Shown here: piece after piece, positions 1 to 8,613 of the stretch | Position numbering within the stretch: position 1 is the stretch's first letter | How the letters are laid out: the number at the start of each line of letters is the position of its first letter | DNA from: Pararhizobium sp. | Lineage (GTDB): Bacteria > Pseudomonadota > Alphaproteobacteria > Rhizobiales > Rhizobiaceae | Assembly: GCA_017794825.1 (NCBI GenBank) | Contig: CP051237.1 | Location: 4,296,501 to 4,360,500 of the forward strand | Length of the DNA: 64,000 nucleotides | Reading direction: 5' to 3' | Translations under genes and position numbers: made by a program | The notes under the pieces: model-generated | What the model was told of the DNA's origin: nothing | The model's input: only the letters and a program-made list of their open reading frames with translations | Database searches by the model: none

Positions 1-114
1 TGCAGGCAGTGGCTGCAGTCCTATCAGCCCCCGGATCTCGATCCTGGCGTCGATGACGGGTTGAAAGCATTCATCGCGCACAAGAAGGAGTCGATGCCCG
101 ACGCCTTCACATGA
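1..114 (+). CDS. MttB-superfamily corrinoid methyltransferase, C-terminal fragment
   Basis: The frame is open from the first base to a TGA at 112-114 and gives only the last 37 residues; the start lies upstream of the window. The tail contains YQPPDLDPGVDDGLKAFI followed by a Lys-rich stretch and PDAFT, which matches how trimethylamine methyltransferase (MttB) family proteins end. Non-pyrrolysine members of this family (MtgB type) move a methyl group from glycine betaine or related quaternary amines to a corrinoid protein. The betaine methyltransferase, betaine-type binding protein and B12 genes further on fit that reading. The substrate cannot be decided from the fragment. Confidence 0.7.
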   Translation, partial: CRQWLQSYQPPDLDPGVDDGLKAFIAHKKESMPDAFT

Positions 115-200
115 AGGAAGCCCGTTGACGGCCGGGCGATCGTAGCCGACCTGATCCACAAGGAAGTCTGGCGGACAACGCCGGACGGAAAGACCGAGTC

Positions 201-866
201 TTGAGCGACGATGTCTACGGCGAACTGGATCGCCGCCTGCGGGAAGTCGGATTAATGCTTCGGGGCGGACTTGTCGCCTCCACATCCCTCCCTGAACTCG
301 ATAATGGCGAAGTCGCCGACGCCCTTCTTCTCGTCGGTCATGCGGGGTCGACATTGTGGCCGCATTTTAGCGCTTATCTCGAGCGATCGCCGGGACCGGA
401 CCCGCTCGATCGCTGGACACGGTTCGTCATCGATCCGATCGCCCGGAGGTTTGATTGTCGGGCGCTTTACCCTTTTGAGAAGCCCTGGTGGCCTTTTCAG
501 CGCTGGGTTTCGGAAATTGAAGGCCTGCGGCCATCGCCGCTCGGTATTCTGATACATCCGGAGTATGGCCTCTGGCACGGTTATCGAGCGGCGCTGGCTT
601 TTCGCAATGCGATTCCGGTGCCTGCAAGGACAAAACTGGCTCATGCCTGCGACAACTGCCGCGACAAACCCTGCATGAGCGCGTGTCCGGCCGAGGCCAT
701 ATCGACAGACGGATTTGCCGTCGAGCCTTGCCGATCCTATCTGGCGAGCGATTCAGGCAGGGCAAGCTGCATGCGCGTCGGGTGTCTTGCACGCAATACT
801 TGTCCAATCGGCGCGGAATACCGTTACATGGACTCGCAGCTTCGCTTTCATATGGCGGCGCTGTAA
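201..866 (+). CDS. Double-cluster 4Fe-4S protein next to mttB
   Basis: A 221-residue protein. Its C-terminal third carries eight cysteines: C150, C153, C158 and C162 in a CDNCRDKPCMSACP arrangement, then C177, C190, C195 and C201 ending in CPIG. This is a two-cluster ferredoxin fold similar to the C-terminal part of QueG-like reductases. The N-terminal 140 residues are not a recognised ferredoxin domain. TTG at 201 is preferred because GGAAAG lies about 9 bases upstream and the frame is closed by a stop at 126; ATG at 252 is the alternative. It lies 86 bases after the MttB-like gene, so an electron-transfer role in corrinoid demethylation (for example reactivation of Co) is a reasonable inference, not shown. 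Confidence 0.75.
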   Translation: MSDDVYGELDRRLREVGLMLRGGLVASTSLPELDNGEVADALLLVGHAGSTLWPHFSAYLERSPGPDPLDRWTRFVIDPIARRFDCRALYPFEKPWWPFQRWVSEIEGLRPSPLGILIHPEYGLWHGYRAALAFRNAIPVPARTKLAHACDNCRDKPCMSACPAEAISTDGFAVEPCRSYLASDSGRASCMRVGCLARNTCPIGAEYRYMDSQLRFHMAAL

Positions 867-972
867 AATTCATCAAAATTTTATCTTAAACCCATGTAAT
901 TTATGTGCTAAGGCTCATTTCCTGATCGTCGGCTTCCGTCAATCTCCCATCTCTATGCCGGCAAAATAACTG

Positions 973-1018
973 TTGCGGATGCGCAATACCAAGAATTAAC
1001 TTTTGCGGAAGTGCAATA
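973..1018. repeat. Two direct copies of a TTGCG-N4-CGCAA-like dyad
   Basis: TTGCGGATGCGCAATA at 973-988 and TTGCGGAAGTGCAATA at 1003-1018 agree at 14 of 16 positions and start exactly 30 bases apart (about three helical turns). The first is itself a dyad (TTGCG-GATG-CGCAA). A more degenerate third copy may lie at 1024-1039. They sit immediately upstream of a candidate promoter for the exported protein at 1081, which is where activator sites are usually placed. Confidence 0.55.
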
Positions 1019-1023
1019 TTAAG

Positions 1024-1051
1024 TTGTGTAACTGCGATACTGCTATATTAT
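1024..1051 (+). promoter_or_regulatory. Candidate promoter of the 1081 gene
   Basis: TTGTGT at 1024-1029, a 16-base spacer, and TATTAT at 1046-1051. The start point would be near 1058, 23 bases before the ATG. The paired repeats at 973-1018 would then be centred about -77 and -47. Confidence 0.4.
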
Positions 1052-1080
1052 TCCAAATACTGAGTGAGAGGTTTTTTGAT

Positions 1081-1614
1081 ATGTCTATTCTTAGACCTAT
1101 TGTAATCGGCGCGGCATTGCTGGCTTCAGGGTCTTTTAGCGCAGCACAGACGCTCGATTGTACATGCATATCTTCTAAATCTGTTGAGCAGTCTTATCCT
1201 GTTGTCGGGGTGATCAGCGATTCGTCCGGGAGCGTCCTATATTCTGGTGCAACCGGATTTGTCGATGGAAAAGCCGGCACGCAGATAACGCCTGGATCCC
1301 AGATCGATATCGGGCCGGGCGGCAAGGCGCAGGTGGTGGTCGGGTCAGATTGCAAGCTGGCCGTTGCGCAGAATTCACAAATCAGCGTCCTTCAGCCTGA
1401 CGGCGAGAACGGATCGATTTGCGTGAAAGTTACCGAAGCGAATTTCGGAACGGCTACCTTGGGCTCCGAATCATCAACCTTCTCACAGGCCAATCCGAAT
1501 GGCGGCGCCGATCAGAGCGCACTTGTCGCGCTCGGCGCTGCAGCTGGCGTCGTCGCGATCACATGCATCGGCTGGTGTCAGGACGACGGTGGTCCGCGAC
1601 CGGCCAGCCCGTAA
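1081..1614 (+). CDS. Exported small protein with FecR-like core and C-terminal hydrophobic segment
   Basis: A 177-residue protein of unknown function. The start at 1081 is chosen because GAGAGG lies just upstream and the first residues form a signal peptide (MSILRPIVIGAALLASGSFS, then AAQ as a cleavage site). An upstream in-frame start would lie inside the promoter. The middle contains a beta-rich stretch with GTQITPGSQIDIGPGGKAQVVV that recalls FecR-like domains. Near the C-terminus a hydrophobic segment (about residues 152-168) is followed by two closely spaced Cys (CIGWC). Local base composition upstream is more AT-rich than in neighbouring genes. No partner gene is obvious. Confidence 0.6.
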   Translation: MSILRPIVIGAALLASGSFSAAQTLDCTCISSKSVEQSYPVVGVISDSSGSVLYSGATGFVDGKAGTQITPGSQIDIGPGGKAQVVVGSDCKLAVAQNSQISVLQPDGENGSICVKVTEANFGTATLGSESSTFSQANPNGGADQSALVALGAAAGVVAITCIGWCQDDGGPRPASP

Positions 1615-1677
1615 AGCTTATAAATAGCTTGAACCTGGACTGTTCGTGTTTGGTTTCACGATTGTGTTGCAGAGCAT

Positions 1678-2691
1678 TCAATGCCTGCGGCGGCTTCTTC
1701 GTTCCCGGCGCGGCTGATCCTCTCCTTCCGACGCAGACTTGTTACGAAGCGGACCGATTTTTTCGACGATATCCTCGAATGTAGGCCTCGGTCCCTCGAC
1801 ATGACTGTCAATCGCCGCCCGCATCGCCTTGAGATGCGAAGAGGTCGTTCCGCAGCAGCCGCCAATTATCGTTGCGCCTGCGTTGATTGCCAAATGCGTA
1901 TACTTCGCCATCAGTTCCGGCGTGCCGGAATAGTGGATTTCTGAACCGCGGAATTCCGGAATTCCACAATTACCCTTCACCACGACGGCGGCGTTTTCGT
2001 CGGCGCTGCTGATTTCAAGCAGCGACGCGAGTATGTCGGGTGCGCCGACGCCGCAATTTGCGCCTACGGCGACCGGTGTTTGTCCGACATCGTTCGTGAC
2101 GCCGTGAATGTCCCTGGGATGCAGACCCATCATCGTCTTGCCGGCCGTATCAAAAGAACCCGTGTAGACATAGGGCATGTCGCATTTGACGGACGCTTCT
2201 GCGGCGGCTCTGATTTCGTCGGGCGCCGACATGGTCTCGATCCAGATGACGTCTGCACCGCCCGCCTTGAGGCCTTCGATCTGTTCGACAAAAGCTTCAA
2301 CCGCGTCGTCATAGGTCAAGGCTCCAAGCGGTGCGAGCAATTCGCCGGTCGGTCCCACCGAGCCCGCGACAATCACCTTTCGGTCAGCGGTGTTCGCGAC
2401 GCCGCGGGCGATCTCCGCCGCTTTGCGGTTGAGTTCGAAGACCCGATCCTGAGCATGGTGCAGCTTGAGCCGGTGCCGCGTGCCGCCGAAACTGTTGGTC
2501 AGAATGATATCCGACCCAGCTTCAACGAAGCCTTGATGCAGGGCGATGATCTTGTCCGTGTTGCTTTCGTTCCAGAGTTCCGGGGCTTCACCCGCCTCCA
2601 GTCCGACTGCAAACAGGTTGGTGCCGGTTGCACCGTCGGCAAGGAGAACGCCTTTTTCGGCAATCAGGTCTGCGAGAGGATTGCTGGTCAT
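1678..2691 (-). CDS. bmt: Betaine--homocysteine S-methyltransferase
   Basis: A 337-residue member of the homocysteine S-methyltransferase family. It transfers a methyl group from glycine betaine (or a related donor) to homocysteine, giving methionine and dimethylglycine in the cytoplasm. Visible signatures are the N-terminal LLADGATGTNLF, the TNSFGGTRHRL segment, and the zinc-ligand cysteines in GANCGVG and GGCCGTT. The C-terminus ends in an unusual run of Arg (about residues 327-337). The gene is monocistronic here, is transcribed away from the betaine-type binding protein gene, and has a palindrome in its promoter (2718-2739) that suggests methionine-responsive control. Confidence 0.88.
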   Translation of the reverse strand: MTSNPLADLIAEKGVLLADGATGTNLFAVGLEAGEAPELWNESNTDKIIALHQGFVEAGSDIILTNSFGGTRHRLKLHHAQDRVFELNRKAAEIARGVANTADRKVIVAGSVGPTGELLAPLGALTYDDAVEAFVEQIEGLKAGGADVIWIETMSAPDEIRAAAEASVKCDMPYVYTGSFDTAGKTMMGLHPRDIHGVTNDVGQTPVAVGANCGVGAPDILASLLEISSADENAAVVVKGNCGIPEFRGSEIHYSGTPELMAKYTHLAINAGATIIGGCCGTTSSHLKAMRAAIDSHVEGPRPTFEDIVEKIGPLRNKSASEGEDQPRRERRSRRRH

Positions 2692-2717
2692 GTCGGCCCA
2701 CCATTGAAATGTTTGCC

Positions 2718-2739
2718 CATATAAACATGTCTTTATGTG
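2718..2739 (-). promoter_or_regulatory. Imperfect 22-bp palindrome over the bmt promoter
   Basis: The sequence CATATAAA-N6-TTTATGTG pairs at 16 of 22 positions, with the ATAAA/TTTAT arms perfect. On the minus strand a TTGCAC hexamer just upstream, a 16-base spacer and TTATAT make a plausible promoter, so the palindrome would cover spacer and -10. It ends 27 bases before the bmt start. Its shape resembles operators described for ArsR-family SAM/methionine regulators in alphaproteobacteria; that assignment is from memory and unverified. Confidence 0.5.
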
Positions 2740-2790
2740 CGTGCAATGAGGGATTTGCTTGTCAAAGCGCCGTGTATTTCCGGGACTGGC

Positions 2791-3807
2791 CTATTGCTGG
2801 TTTGGCTCGTCCAATACGCCGCCGATCCTGTTCGCGGCGTCAAGCGTCACCCAGCGCATCCAGATCTCGTCATCCTCTTCGAGGAAGTGGCGGGCTGTTT
2901 GCTCCGGCGTGGCGTTGTTTTCCTGCATCCAGGCAAGCAGCCGGTTGATCGTGCTGTTATGCCAGGAACGGCGAGAAAGATAGCCGAACGCCTGTGGAGA
3001 GGCATCCCGCAATTCCTTGGTCACAACCGTATAGGCCAGCGAGGAAGGCCAGCCATTTGGCTTGGGGTTTTCGCAATTCGCCACAGCCGTGCAACTGTCC
3101 CATTCGGTCTTGTTGTAAGGCGCGCCGAAACTCAACCTGACCATACTGTACCGACCGAGCAGGGCTGTCGGGGCCCAGTAATATCCCAGCCAGCCTTTTC
3201 GGCTTTCAAATGCATCGGTTATGGATTTCCGCAACTCATCCGCGGAACCGGCTTCCACCAGCTTGAATCCTTTTTCTTCCGCGTCGAAGGCCCTGAACAG
3301 GTTTCGGGTAGAAATGCTGCAACTCCAGTCGGGTGGGCAATTGTGCACAGCGCCCTTTTTCGGATCATCAGTGTCTGCAAAAATCTCGGGATGCTTGAGC
3401 GCTTCCGTGACGCTGGTAATGTGTGGATGCATTTCGGCTACGTAGTGCGGAATCCACCATCCTTCTATCCCGCCATCAGCCAGCGCCTTGGCGCCATAGA
3501 ATAGGCGCTGTTCGTCAACAGCCTTGTCGAGTTGTTCGCGTATCGAATTGATCCACAGTTCCGGCGCGACGTCCGGGGAGCCACTCTCATTCATCGTTTG
3601 GAACGTCGGGATCGTATCTCCGGGCACAAGCGTGATATTGCAGCCATAGCCGTCTGTCAGCACGAGCTTGTCGATTTCAGCAAGAAGCGCGGCCGACTGC
3701 CAATGCATGCGGGCAATGCTGATATCGCCGCATTCCGCAGCCAACAACATGCGCGACGGTGTCATGCACATGGATATGATGAACAGCAGCGCGTATAGCA
3801 ATTTCAA
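2791..3807 (-). CDS. Glycine betaine/proline-type ABC substrate-binding protein
   Basis: A 338-residue periplasmic binding protein of the OpuAC/ProX type. A signal peptide (MKLLYALLFIISMCMTPSRM, then LLAAE) is followed by the typical IARMHWQSAALLAEID opening and a WINSIREQLD segment. Trp residues that could form the aromatic cage occur in GWWIPHYVAEMHP and GWLGYYWAP. No ATPase or permease lies next to it, so it is an orphan receptor in this window. The start is TTG at 3807: AGGAG lies 8 bases upstream and the frame matches the signal peptide. An ATG five bases earlier opens only the two-codon frame ATGAATTGA. It lies near bmt and the MttB-like gene, consistent with uptake of methylated amines. 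Confidence 0.8.
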   Translation of the reverse strand: MKLLYALLFIISMCMTPSRMLLAAECGDISIARMHWQSAALLAEIDKLVLTDGYGCNITLVPGDTIPTFQTMNESGSPDVAPELWINSIREQLDKAVDEQRLFYGAKALADGGIEGWWIPHYVAEMHPHITSVTEALKHPEIFADTDDPKKGAVHNCPPDWSCSISTRNLFRAFDAEEKGFKLVEAGSADELRKSITDAFESRKGWLGYYWAPTALLGRYSMVRLSFGAPYNKTEWDSCTAVANCENPKPNGWPSSLAYTVVTKELRDASPQAFGYLSRRSWHNSTINRLLAWMQENNATPEQTARHFLEEDDEIWMRWVTLDAANRIGGVLDEPNQQ

Positions 3808-4092
3808 TTCATCTTCTCCTGATCAGCCATACGCGCGGAAAGGCCTCTAGTCGCAGTTTGCCTAACCGATTTCCTGAATGTCGGAAACCGCTACAGCGTA
3901 ACGTAATTTTATGTCCCGAAAAAGACTCCCGGATACTTTCGGAAGTTGTGCGCCACGCGCTTGCCGCTGCGAAGCGAGGCACAATTCAAGCTGATCGCAA
4001 GTGTGCGACGTCGGATTGCCGCATTCGAGCCGGTTTACCGATTGTCCGTAGTTTTATAAGCATTCCAGAATGTGCGGGAGTTGGAGAAAGTA

Positions 4093-5769
4093 ATGAGCGA
4101 TCGAGATATGAGGAGGCGCAAGGATCGGGGACCGAAAGGACGCCCCCTCGATGACGCGGCGGTGGAAGATATCCGCGCGCTTCTCGAAAATCGAACGCTT
4201 CGCCGCGATTTGCTTATTGAATATCTTCACGCCATTCAGGACACCTATGGATGTTTGTCCGCCGCACATTTGCGCGCGCTGTCAGAAATCATGAAATTGT
4301 CGCAGGCTGAAGTCTACGAAGTCGCGTCCTTCTACGACCATTTCGACGTCGTCAAAGAAGGCGAGGCGTCGCCCCCTCCGCTCACCGTGCGGGTATGCGA
4401 CAGCCTGTCCTGCATGATGGGTGGGGCGGAAGAATTGATTTCCGAACTCGAAGCCCGGATGAACCCTTCTCTGGTCCGCGTTGTGCGCGCGCCGTGCATG
4501 GGGCGTTGCGCGACGGCTCCGGCCGCCCGTCTCGGCAATCGCGAACTCGATCATGCGAGCGCCGACGAAATCGCCCGGCTTGCCGATGAAGGCGGCTTCG
4601 ATGTCAAGACGCCCGAGTATGTCGGCCTTTTCGCCTATCAGGAATATGGGGGGTACCAGTGTCTGGAGAAGGTGCGAGGCGGCGGAATCGCGACGGATGC
4701 GCTGATCGCCATGCTCTCGGATGCGGGATTGCGCGGTCTCGGGGGAGCCGGTTTTCCTGCAGGAAAGAAATGGGGCTTTGTGCGCTCATACCCCGGACCG
4801 AGACTGATGACGATCAATGGCGACGAGGGCGAACCGGGAACGTTCAAGGATCGCTGCCTGCTCGAAAGCGATCCGCACCGCACGCTGGAAGGCGCCTTGA
4901 TCGCCGCGCATGCAGTCGCCGCGGAACGCATCTATTTCTACATGCGCGACGAGTATCCCGCGGTGCTGGAAATCCTGCGTCGGGAGATAGACGCTCTGGA
5001 AGCCGCGAAGCTCATCGAACCGGGCTATATCGAACTTCGTCGCGGCGCCGGAGCCTATATCTGCGGCGAGGAAAGCGCGATGATCGAAAGCATAGAGGGC
5101 AAGCGTGGACTGCCGCGCCATCGTCCGCCCTATATCGCTGAGGTCGGACTGTTCGGAAAGCCGACGCTCAATCATAATGTCGAAACACTGTGGTGGATAC
5201 GCGATATCGTCGAGAACGGCGCGGAATGGTTTGCGGCAAAAGGCAGGGAAGGCCATCCCGGACCCCGCTCATGGTCGGTTTCGGGTCGGGTCAGGAAGCC
5301 GGGCGTAAAACTCGCGCCAGCCGGCGTTACCATTCGCGAGCTTATTGATGACTATAGCGGCGGTATGGCGGACGGACATGTGTTCAAGGCCTATCTGCCA
5401 GGTGGCGCTTCAGGAGGCATTTTGCCGGCGCATATGGACGACATTCCGCTGGATTTCGGAGGAAAACTCGCTGAACTTGGAAGTTTCGTCGGCTCGCATG
5501 CGGTTGTCGTGCTTTCGGAGGAAGACAGCGTCAAGGACGCGACGCTCAATCTTCTGAAATTCTTCAAGCATGAAAGCTGCGGTCAATGCACGCCCTGCCG
5601 GTCCGGCACGGAAAAGATGATCGGACTGCTCGAGAAAGACGGCCCGCTCGATGAAAAGGCGATACGAGATCTCGAAGCGGTAATGCGCGACGCCTCCATC
5701 TGCGGGCTCGGACAGGCGGCGCCAAATCCGGTCAATCATCTTTTGACCTTTTTCCGAGATGACCTTTAG
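4093..5769 (+). CDS. fdsB: NAD-dependent formate dehydrogenase, fused gamma-beta subunit
   Basis: A 558-residue fusion of the NuoE-like (FdsG) and NuoF-like (FdsB) parts of soluble formate dehydrogenase. The N-terminal part carries [2Fe-2S] ligands C102, C107, C135 and C139 (numbered from the ATG). The rest has the NAD/FMN motifs GLGGAGFPAGKKW, NGDEGEPGTFKDR and GAGAYICGEESAMIES, and near the end the [4Fe-4S] ligands in ESCGQCTPCRSG plus a later ICGLGQ cysteine. It passes electrons from the molybdenum subunit to NAD+. The ATG at 4093 has GGAG about 8 bases upstream; a GTG seven codons earlier is less likely. The gene for the catalytic subunit starts 21 bases downstream. Confidence 0.92.
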   Translation: MSDRDMRRRKDRGPKGRPLDDAAVEDIRALLENRTLRRDLLIEYLHAIQDTYGCLSAAHLRALSEIMKLSQAEVYEVASFYDHFDVVKEGEASPPPLTVRVCDSLSCMMGGAEELISELEARMNPSLVRVVRAPCMGRCATAPAARLGNRELDHASADEIARLADEGGFDVKTPEYVGLFAYQEYGGYQCLEKVRGGGIATDALIAMLSDAGLRGLGGAGFPAGKKWGFVRSYPGPRLMTINGDEGEPGTFKDRCLLESDPHRTLEGALIAAHAVAAERIYFYMRDEYPAVLEILRREIDALEAAKLIEPGYIELRRGAGAYICGEESAMIESIEGKRGLPRHRPPYIAEVGLFGKPTLNHNVETLWWIRDIVENGAEWFAAKGREGHPGPRSWSVSGRVRKPGVKLAPAGVTIRELIDDYSGGMADGHVFKAYLPGGASGGILPAHMDDIPLDFGGKLAELGSFVGSHAVVVLSEEDSVKDATLNLLKFFKHESCGQCTPCRSGTEKMIGLLEKDGPLDEKAIRDLEAVMRDASICGLGQAAPNPVNHLLTFFRDDL

Positions 5770-5790
5770 AATGAACGCCGGGAAACTGTG

Positions 5791-8580
5791 ATGACAACGA
5801 TCAAATTCACCCTGGACGGCAAAACGGTCAAAGCCTCTCCCGAAGACAGCATTTGGGAGGTAGCCAAGCGCGAAGGGACGCGCATCCCCCATCTTTGCCA
5901 TGTCGACAAGCCCGGTTACCGTTCGGACGGCAACTGCCGCGCCTGTATGGTGGATATCGAGGGCGAGAGGGTTCTTGCCGCTTCGTGCATCCGTAAGCCC
6001 ACCGAAGGCATGGTCGTGCGGACGGACACCGAACGGGCGGACAAATCCCGTCGCATGGTCTTCGAGTTGCTCGCGAGTGATATGCGACCGAGGGAAGAAA
6101 CGCCCGATAACCAGTCCGAGTTCTGGCAATGGGCCGAGTCCATGTCCATCGCCGGCTCGGAGCGTTTCGAATCGAAGTTCGAGACTGGCGACGCATCGCG
6201 CGGGATCGACCACAGCAATCCGGCGATCGCCGTCAACCTCGACGCTTGCATCGCCTGCAACGCCTGCGTTCGCGCCTGCCGCGAGGTTCAGGTCAATGAC
6301 GTGATCGGCATGGGCGGGCGCGGCAATCACGCCGTCCCGGTTTTCGACATTCGCGACCCGATGGGCAATTCCACATGCGTGACCTGCGGCGAGTGCGTGC
6401 AGGCTTGCCCGACCGGCGCCCTGTTTGAAAAGACGCTGATGAGCGAAGATCGGCGAACGCGCGCCATTCAGGATTTTGACAGCGTCGTTGACAGCGTCTG
6501 TCCCTTCTGCGGGGTGGGTTGCCAGACCACGATCGCGGTGAAGGACAACAGGATCGTACAGGTGGATGGCCGTGACGGGCCGGCAAACGAAAACCGACTT
6601 TGCGTCAAGGGGCGTTTCGGCTTCGACTATGTGCATTCGCCTGATCGCCTCACGACACCTTTGATCCGGCGTGATGATGCGCCCAAGGCCGGCGACATGG
6701 ATCTGCGATCCGTCGATCCTATGGAAATATTTCGTCCGGCCACGTGGGACGAGGCGCTGGAAAAGGCCGCGTCCGGACTGAAATCGATCCATCAGGTGGA
6801 TGGGGGCAAGGCGCTCGCGGGTTTTGGATCGGCCAAGGGCTCCAACGAGGAAGCCTATCTGTTCCAGAAACTTATTCGCGAAGGCTTCGGCACAAACAAT
6901 GTCGACCATTGCACGCGGCTGTGCCATGCGTCATCCGTCGCGGCCCTCATGGAGGGCGTCGGATCAGGCGCCGTCTCCGCTCCGTTTACAGACGCGATGA
7001 TCGCCGACTGCATAATCGTGATTGGCGCAAGGCCAACGACGAACCATCCGGTCGCAGCCACCTATTTCAAGCAGGCGGCGAAGCTGGGCAAGACCCTGAT
7101 CGTCATCGATCCGCGTCGGCAGGATCTCATGCGTCACGCCACCCACGCTTTGCAGTTCAAACCGGGCAGCGACGTTGCGATGCTGAACGCCTTTCTTCAT
7201 GTGATCGTGGAGGAAAAGCTCTATGACGAGCAATACATCCAGGCCAACGTTTCCGGGTTCGAGGCGCTGAAGGAGAAGGTCAGGGATTTTTCTCCGGAGG
7301 CCATGGCCGAGGTTTGCGGCATCGACGCCGAAACGTTGCGAACCGTCGCACGCACCTATGCGAAGTCGGAACGATCGATCATTTTCTGGGGCATGGGCAT
7401 TTCCCAGCACACGCACGGCACCGATAATTCGCGTTGCCTTATCGCGATGGCCCTTACGACCGGCCAAGTCGGGCGTCCCGGAACGGGACTTCATCCTTTG
7501 CGCGGCCAGAACAATGTGCAAGGCGCGTCGGACGCCGGCCTCATTCCTATGTTCTATCCTGACTACAGACCGGTCGATTCACCCAGTATCCGCAATGAAT
7601 TCGAAGACTTTTGGGGTCGCACGCTCGATCCCGCCCGAGGGCTCACGGTAGTCGAGATCATGGACGCGATCCATGAAGGCGAGATTCGCGGCATGTATAT
7701 CATGGGTGAAAACCCGGCAATGTCCGACCCAGACCAGATTCATGCGCGAGCCGCGCTTGCAAAACTCGATCATCTGGTCGTGCAGGATATTTTCCTGACC
7801 GAAACCGCCTGGCACGCCGATGTCGTTCTGCCGGCTTCGGCCCAGGCGGAAAAACTGGGAACCTACACCAACACGAACCGCCAGGTTCAGCTTGGCCGTC
7901 CGGCTCTGGATATGCCGGGCGATGCGCGGCAGGACTGGGAACTTATCGTGGCGATCGCCAGAGGCGTAGGGCTCGACTGGACCTATTCCCATGTCTCGGA
8001 GGTCTATACCGAGATGGCGTCCCTGATGCCTTCGTTGAACAATATTTCCTGGGAACGTATCGAGCGGGAAGACGCTGTCACCTATCCGGCCGATGCGACC
8101 GACAAACCGGGCAACGAGATCATTTTCACTACCGGCTTCCCGACGAAAGACAGGCGCGGCTCCATCATCCCTGCCGATCTGCGTGCGCCGGACGAGGTTC
8201 CGGATGAAGAATACCCGCTGGTGCTGACGACAGGTCGCCTGCTCGAGCATTGGCACACCGGCGCGATGACCCGCCGCGCCGGGGTGCTGGATGAACTGGA
8301 ACCGCAGGGAATCGCCGCGATGAACCCCTACGAAATCGCCAGGCACGGGCTGAAGCCAGGCCAAATTATTTCCGTGCTGACACGGCGCGGCGATGTTGAA
8401 GCGGTTCTGCGGTCAGACAGGGAGGTCGCAGACGGAATGGTGTTCATGCCGTTCTGCTTCAACGAAAGCCCTGCAAATCGGCTGACCAATCCGCAACTGG
8501 ATCCCTTCGGAAAAATTCCCGAGTTCAAATATTGCGCGGCGCGGGTTGAAAGCCCCAAAGTTGCCGACGCTGCAGAATAG
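5791..8580 (+). CDS. fdsA: NAD-dependent formate dehydrogenase, catalytic alpha subunit
   Basis: A 929-residue molybdopterin oxidoreductase that oxidises formate to CO2. In order: an N-terminal [2Fe-2S] domain (C36, C49, C52, C66), two ferredoxin clusters (CIACNACVRACREV and CVTCGECVQACP), a further [4Fe-4S] site (VCPFCGVGC), then the large bis-MGD domain. The Mo-ligand Cys is in HCTRLCH, the second Cys aligning with the selenocysteine of E. coli FdhF. It forms an operon with fdsB. No fdhD/fdsC chaperone gene follows in this window. ATG at 5791 is chosen over the GTG one codon earlier. Confidence 0.94.
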   Translation: MTTIKFTLDGKTVKASPEDSIWEVAKREGTRIPHLCHVDKPGYRSDGNCRACMVDIEGERVLAASCIRKPTEGMVVRTDTERADKSRRMVFELLASDMRPREETPDNQSEFWQWAESMSIAGSERFESKFETGDASRGIDHSNPAIAVNLDACIACNACVRACREVQVNDVIGMGGRGNHAVPVFDIRDPMGNSTCVTCGECVQACPTGALFEKTLMSEDRRTRAIQDFDSVVDSVCPFCGVGCQTTIAVKDNRIVQVDGRDGPANENRLCVKGRFGFDYVHSPDRLTTPLIRRDDAPKAGDMDLRSVDPMEIFRPATWDEALEKAASGLKSIHQVDGGKALAGFGSAKGSNEEAYLFQKLIREGFGTNNVDHCTRLCHASSVAALMEGVGSGAVSAPFTDAMIADCIIVIGARPTTNHPVAATYFKQAAKLGKTLIVIDPRRQDLMRHATHALQFKPGSDVAMLNAFLHVIVEEKLYDEQYIQANVSGFEALKEKVRDFSPEAMAEVCGIDAETLRTVARTYAKSERSIIFWGMGISQHTHGTDNSRCLIAMALTTGQVGRPGTGLHPLRGQNNVQGASDAGLIPMFYPDYRPVDSPSIRNEFEDFWGRTLDPARGLTVVEIMDAIHEGEIRGMYIMGENPAMSDPDQIHARAALAKLDHLVVQDIFLTETAWHADVVLPASAQAEKLGTYTNTNRQVQLGRPALDMPGDARQDWELIVAIARGVGLDWTYSHVSEVYTEMASLMPSLNNISWERIEREDAVTYPADATDKPGNEIIFTTGFPTKDRRGSIIPADLRAPDEVPDEEYPLVLTTGRLLEHWHTGAMTRRAGVLDELEPQGIAAMNPYEIARHGLKPGQIISVLTRRGDVEAVLRSDREVADGMVFMPFCFNESPANRLTNPQLDPFGKIPEFKYCAARVESPKVADAAE

Positions 8581-8613
8581 CAATCGATTGCCCCCCCGGC
8601 CGGGCCGTTCGGA

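Noticed and set aside
863..885. AT-rich inverted repeat (TAAAATT/AATTTTA) after the Fe-S protein as a terminator
   Set aside because: Only a weak A/T stem without GC pairs or a clear T-run; not enough to call.
3808..3812. ATG at 3812 as the start of the betaine-type binding protein
   Set aside because: It is out of frame and opens only ATGAATTGA; the TTG at 3807 is in frame with the signal peptide and has a well-placed AGGAG.
5410..6927. 505-residue open frame on the minus strand across fdsB and fdsA
   Set aside because: It lies entirely opposite well-identified formate dehydrogenase genes and shows no recognisable domain; a by-product of GC-rich codon use.
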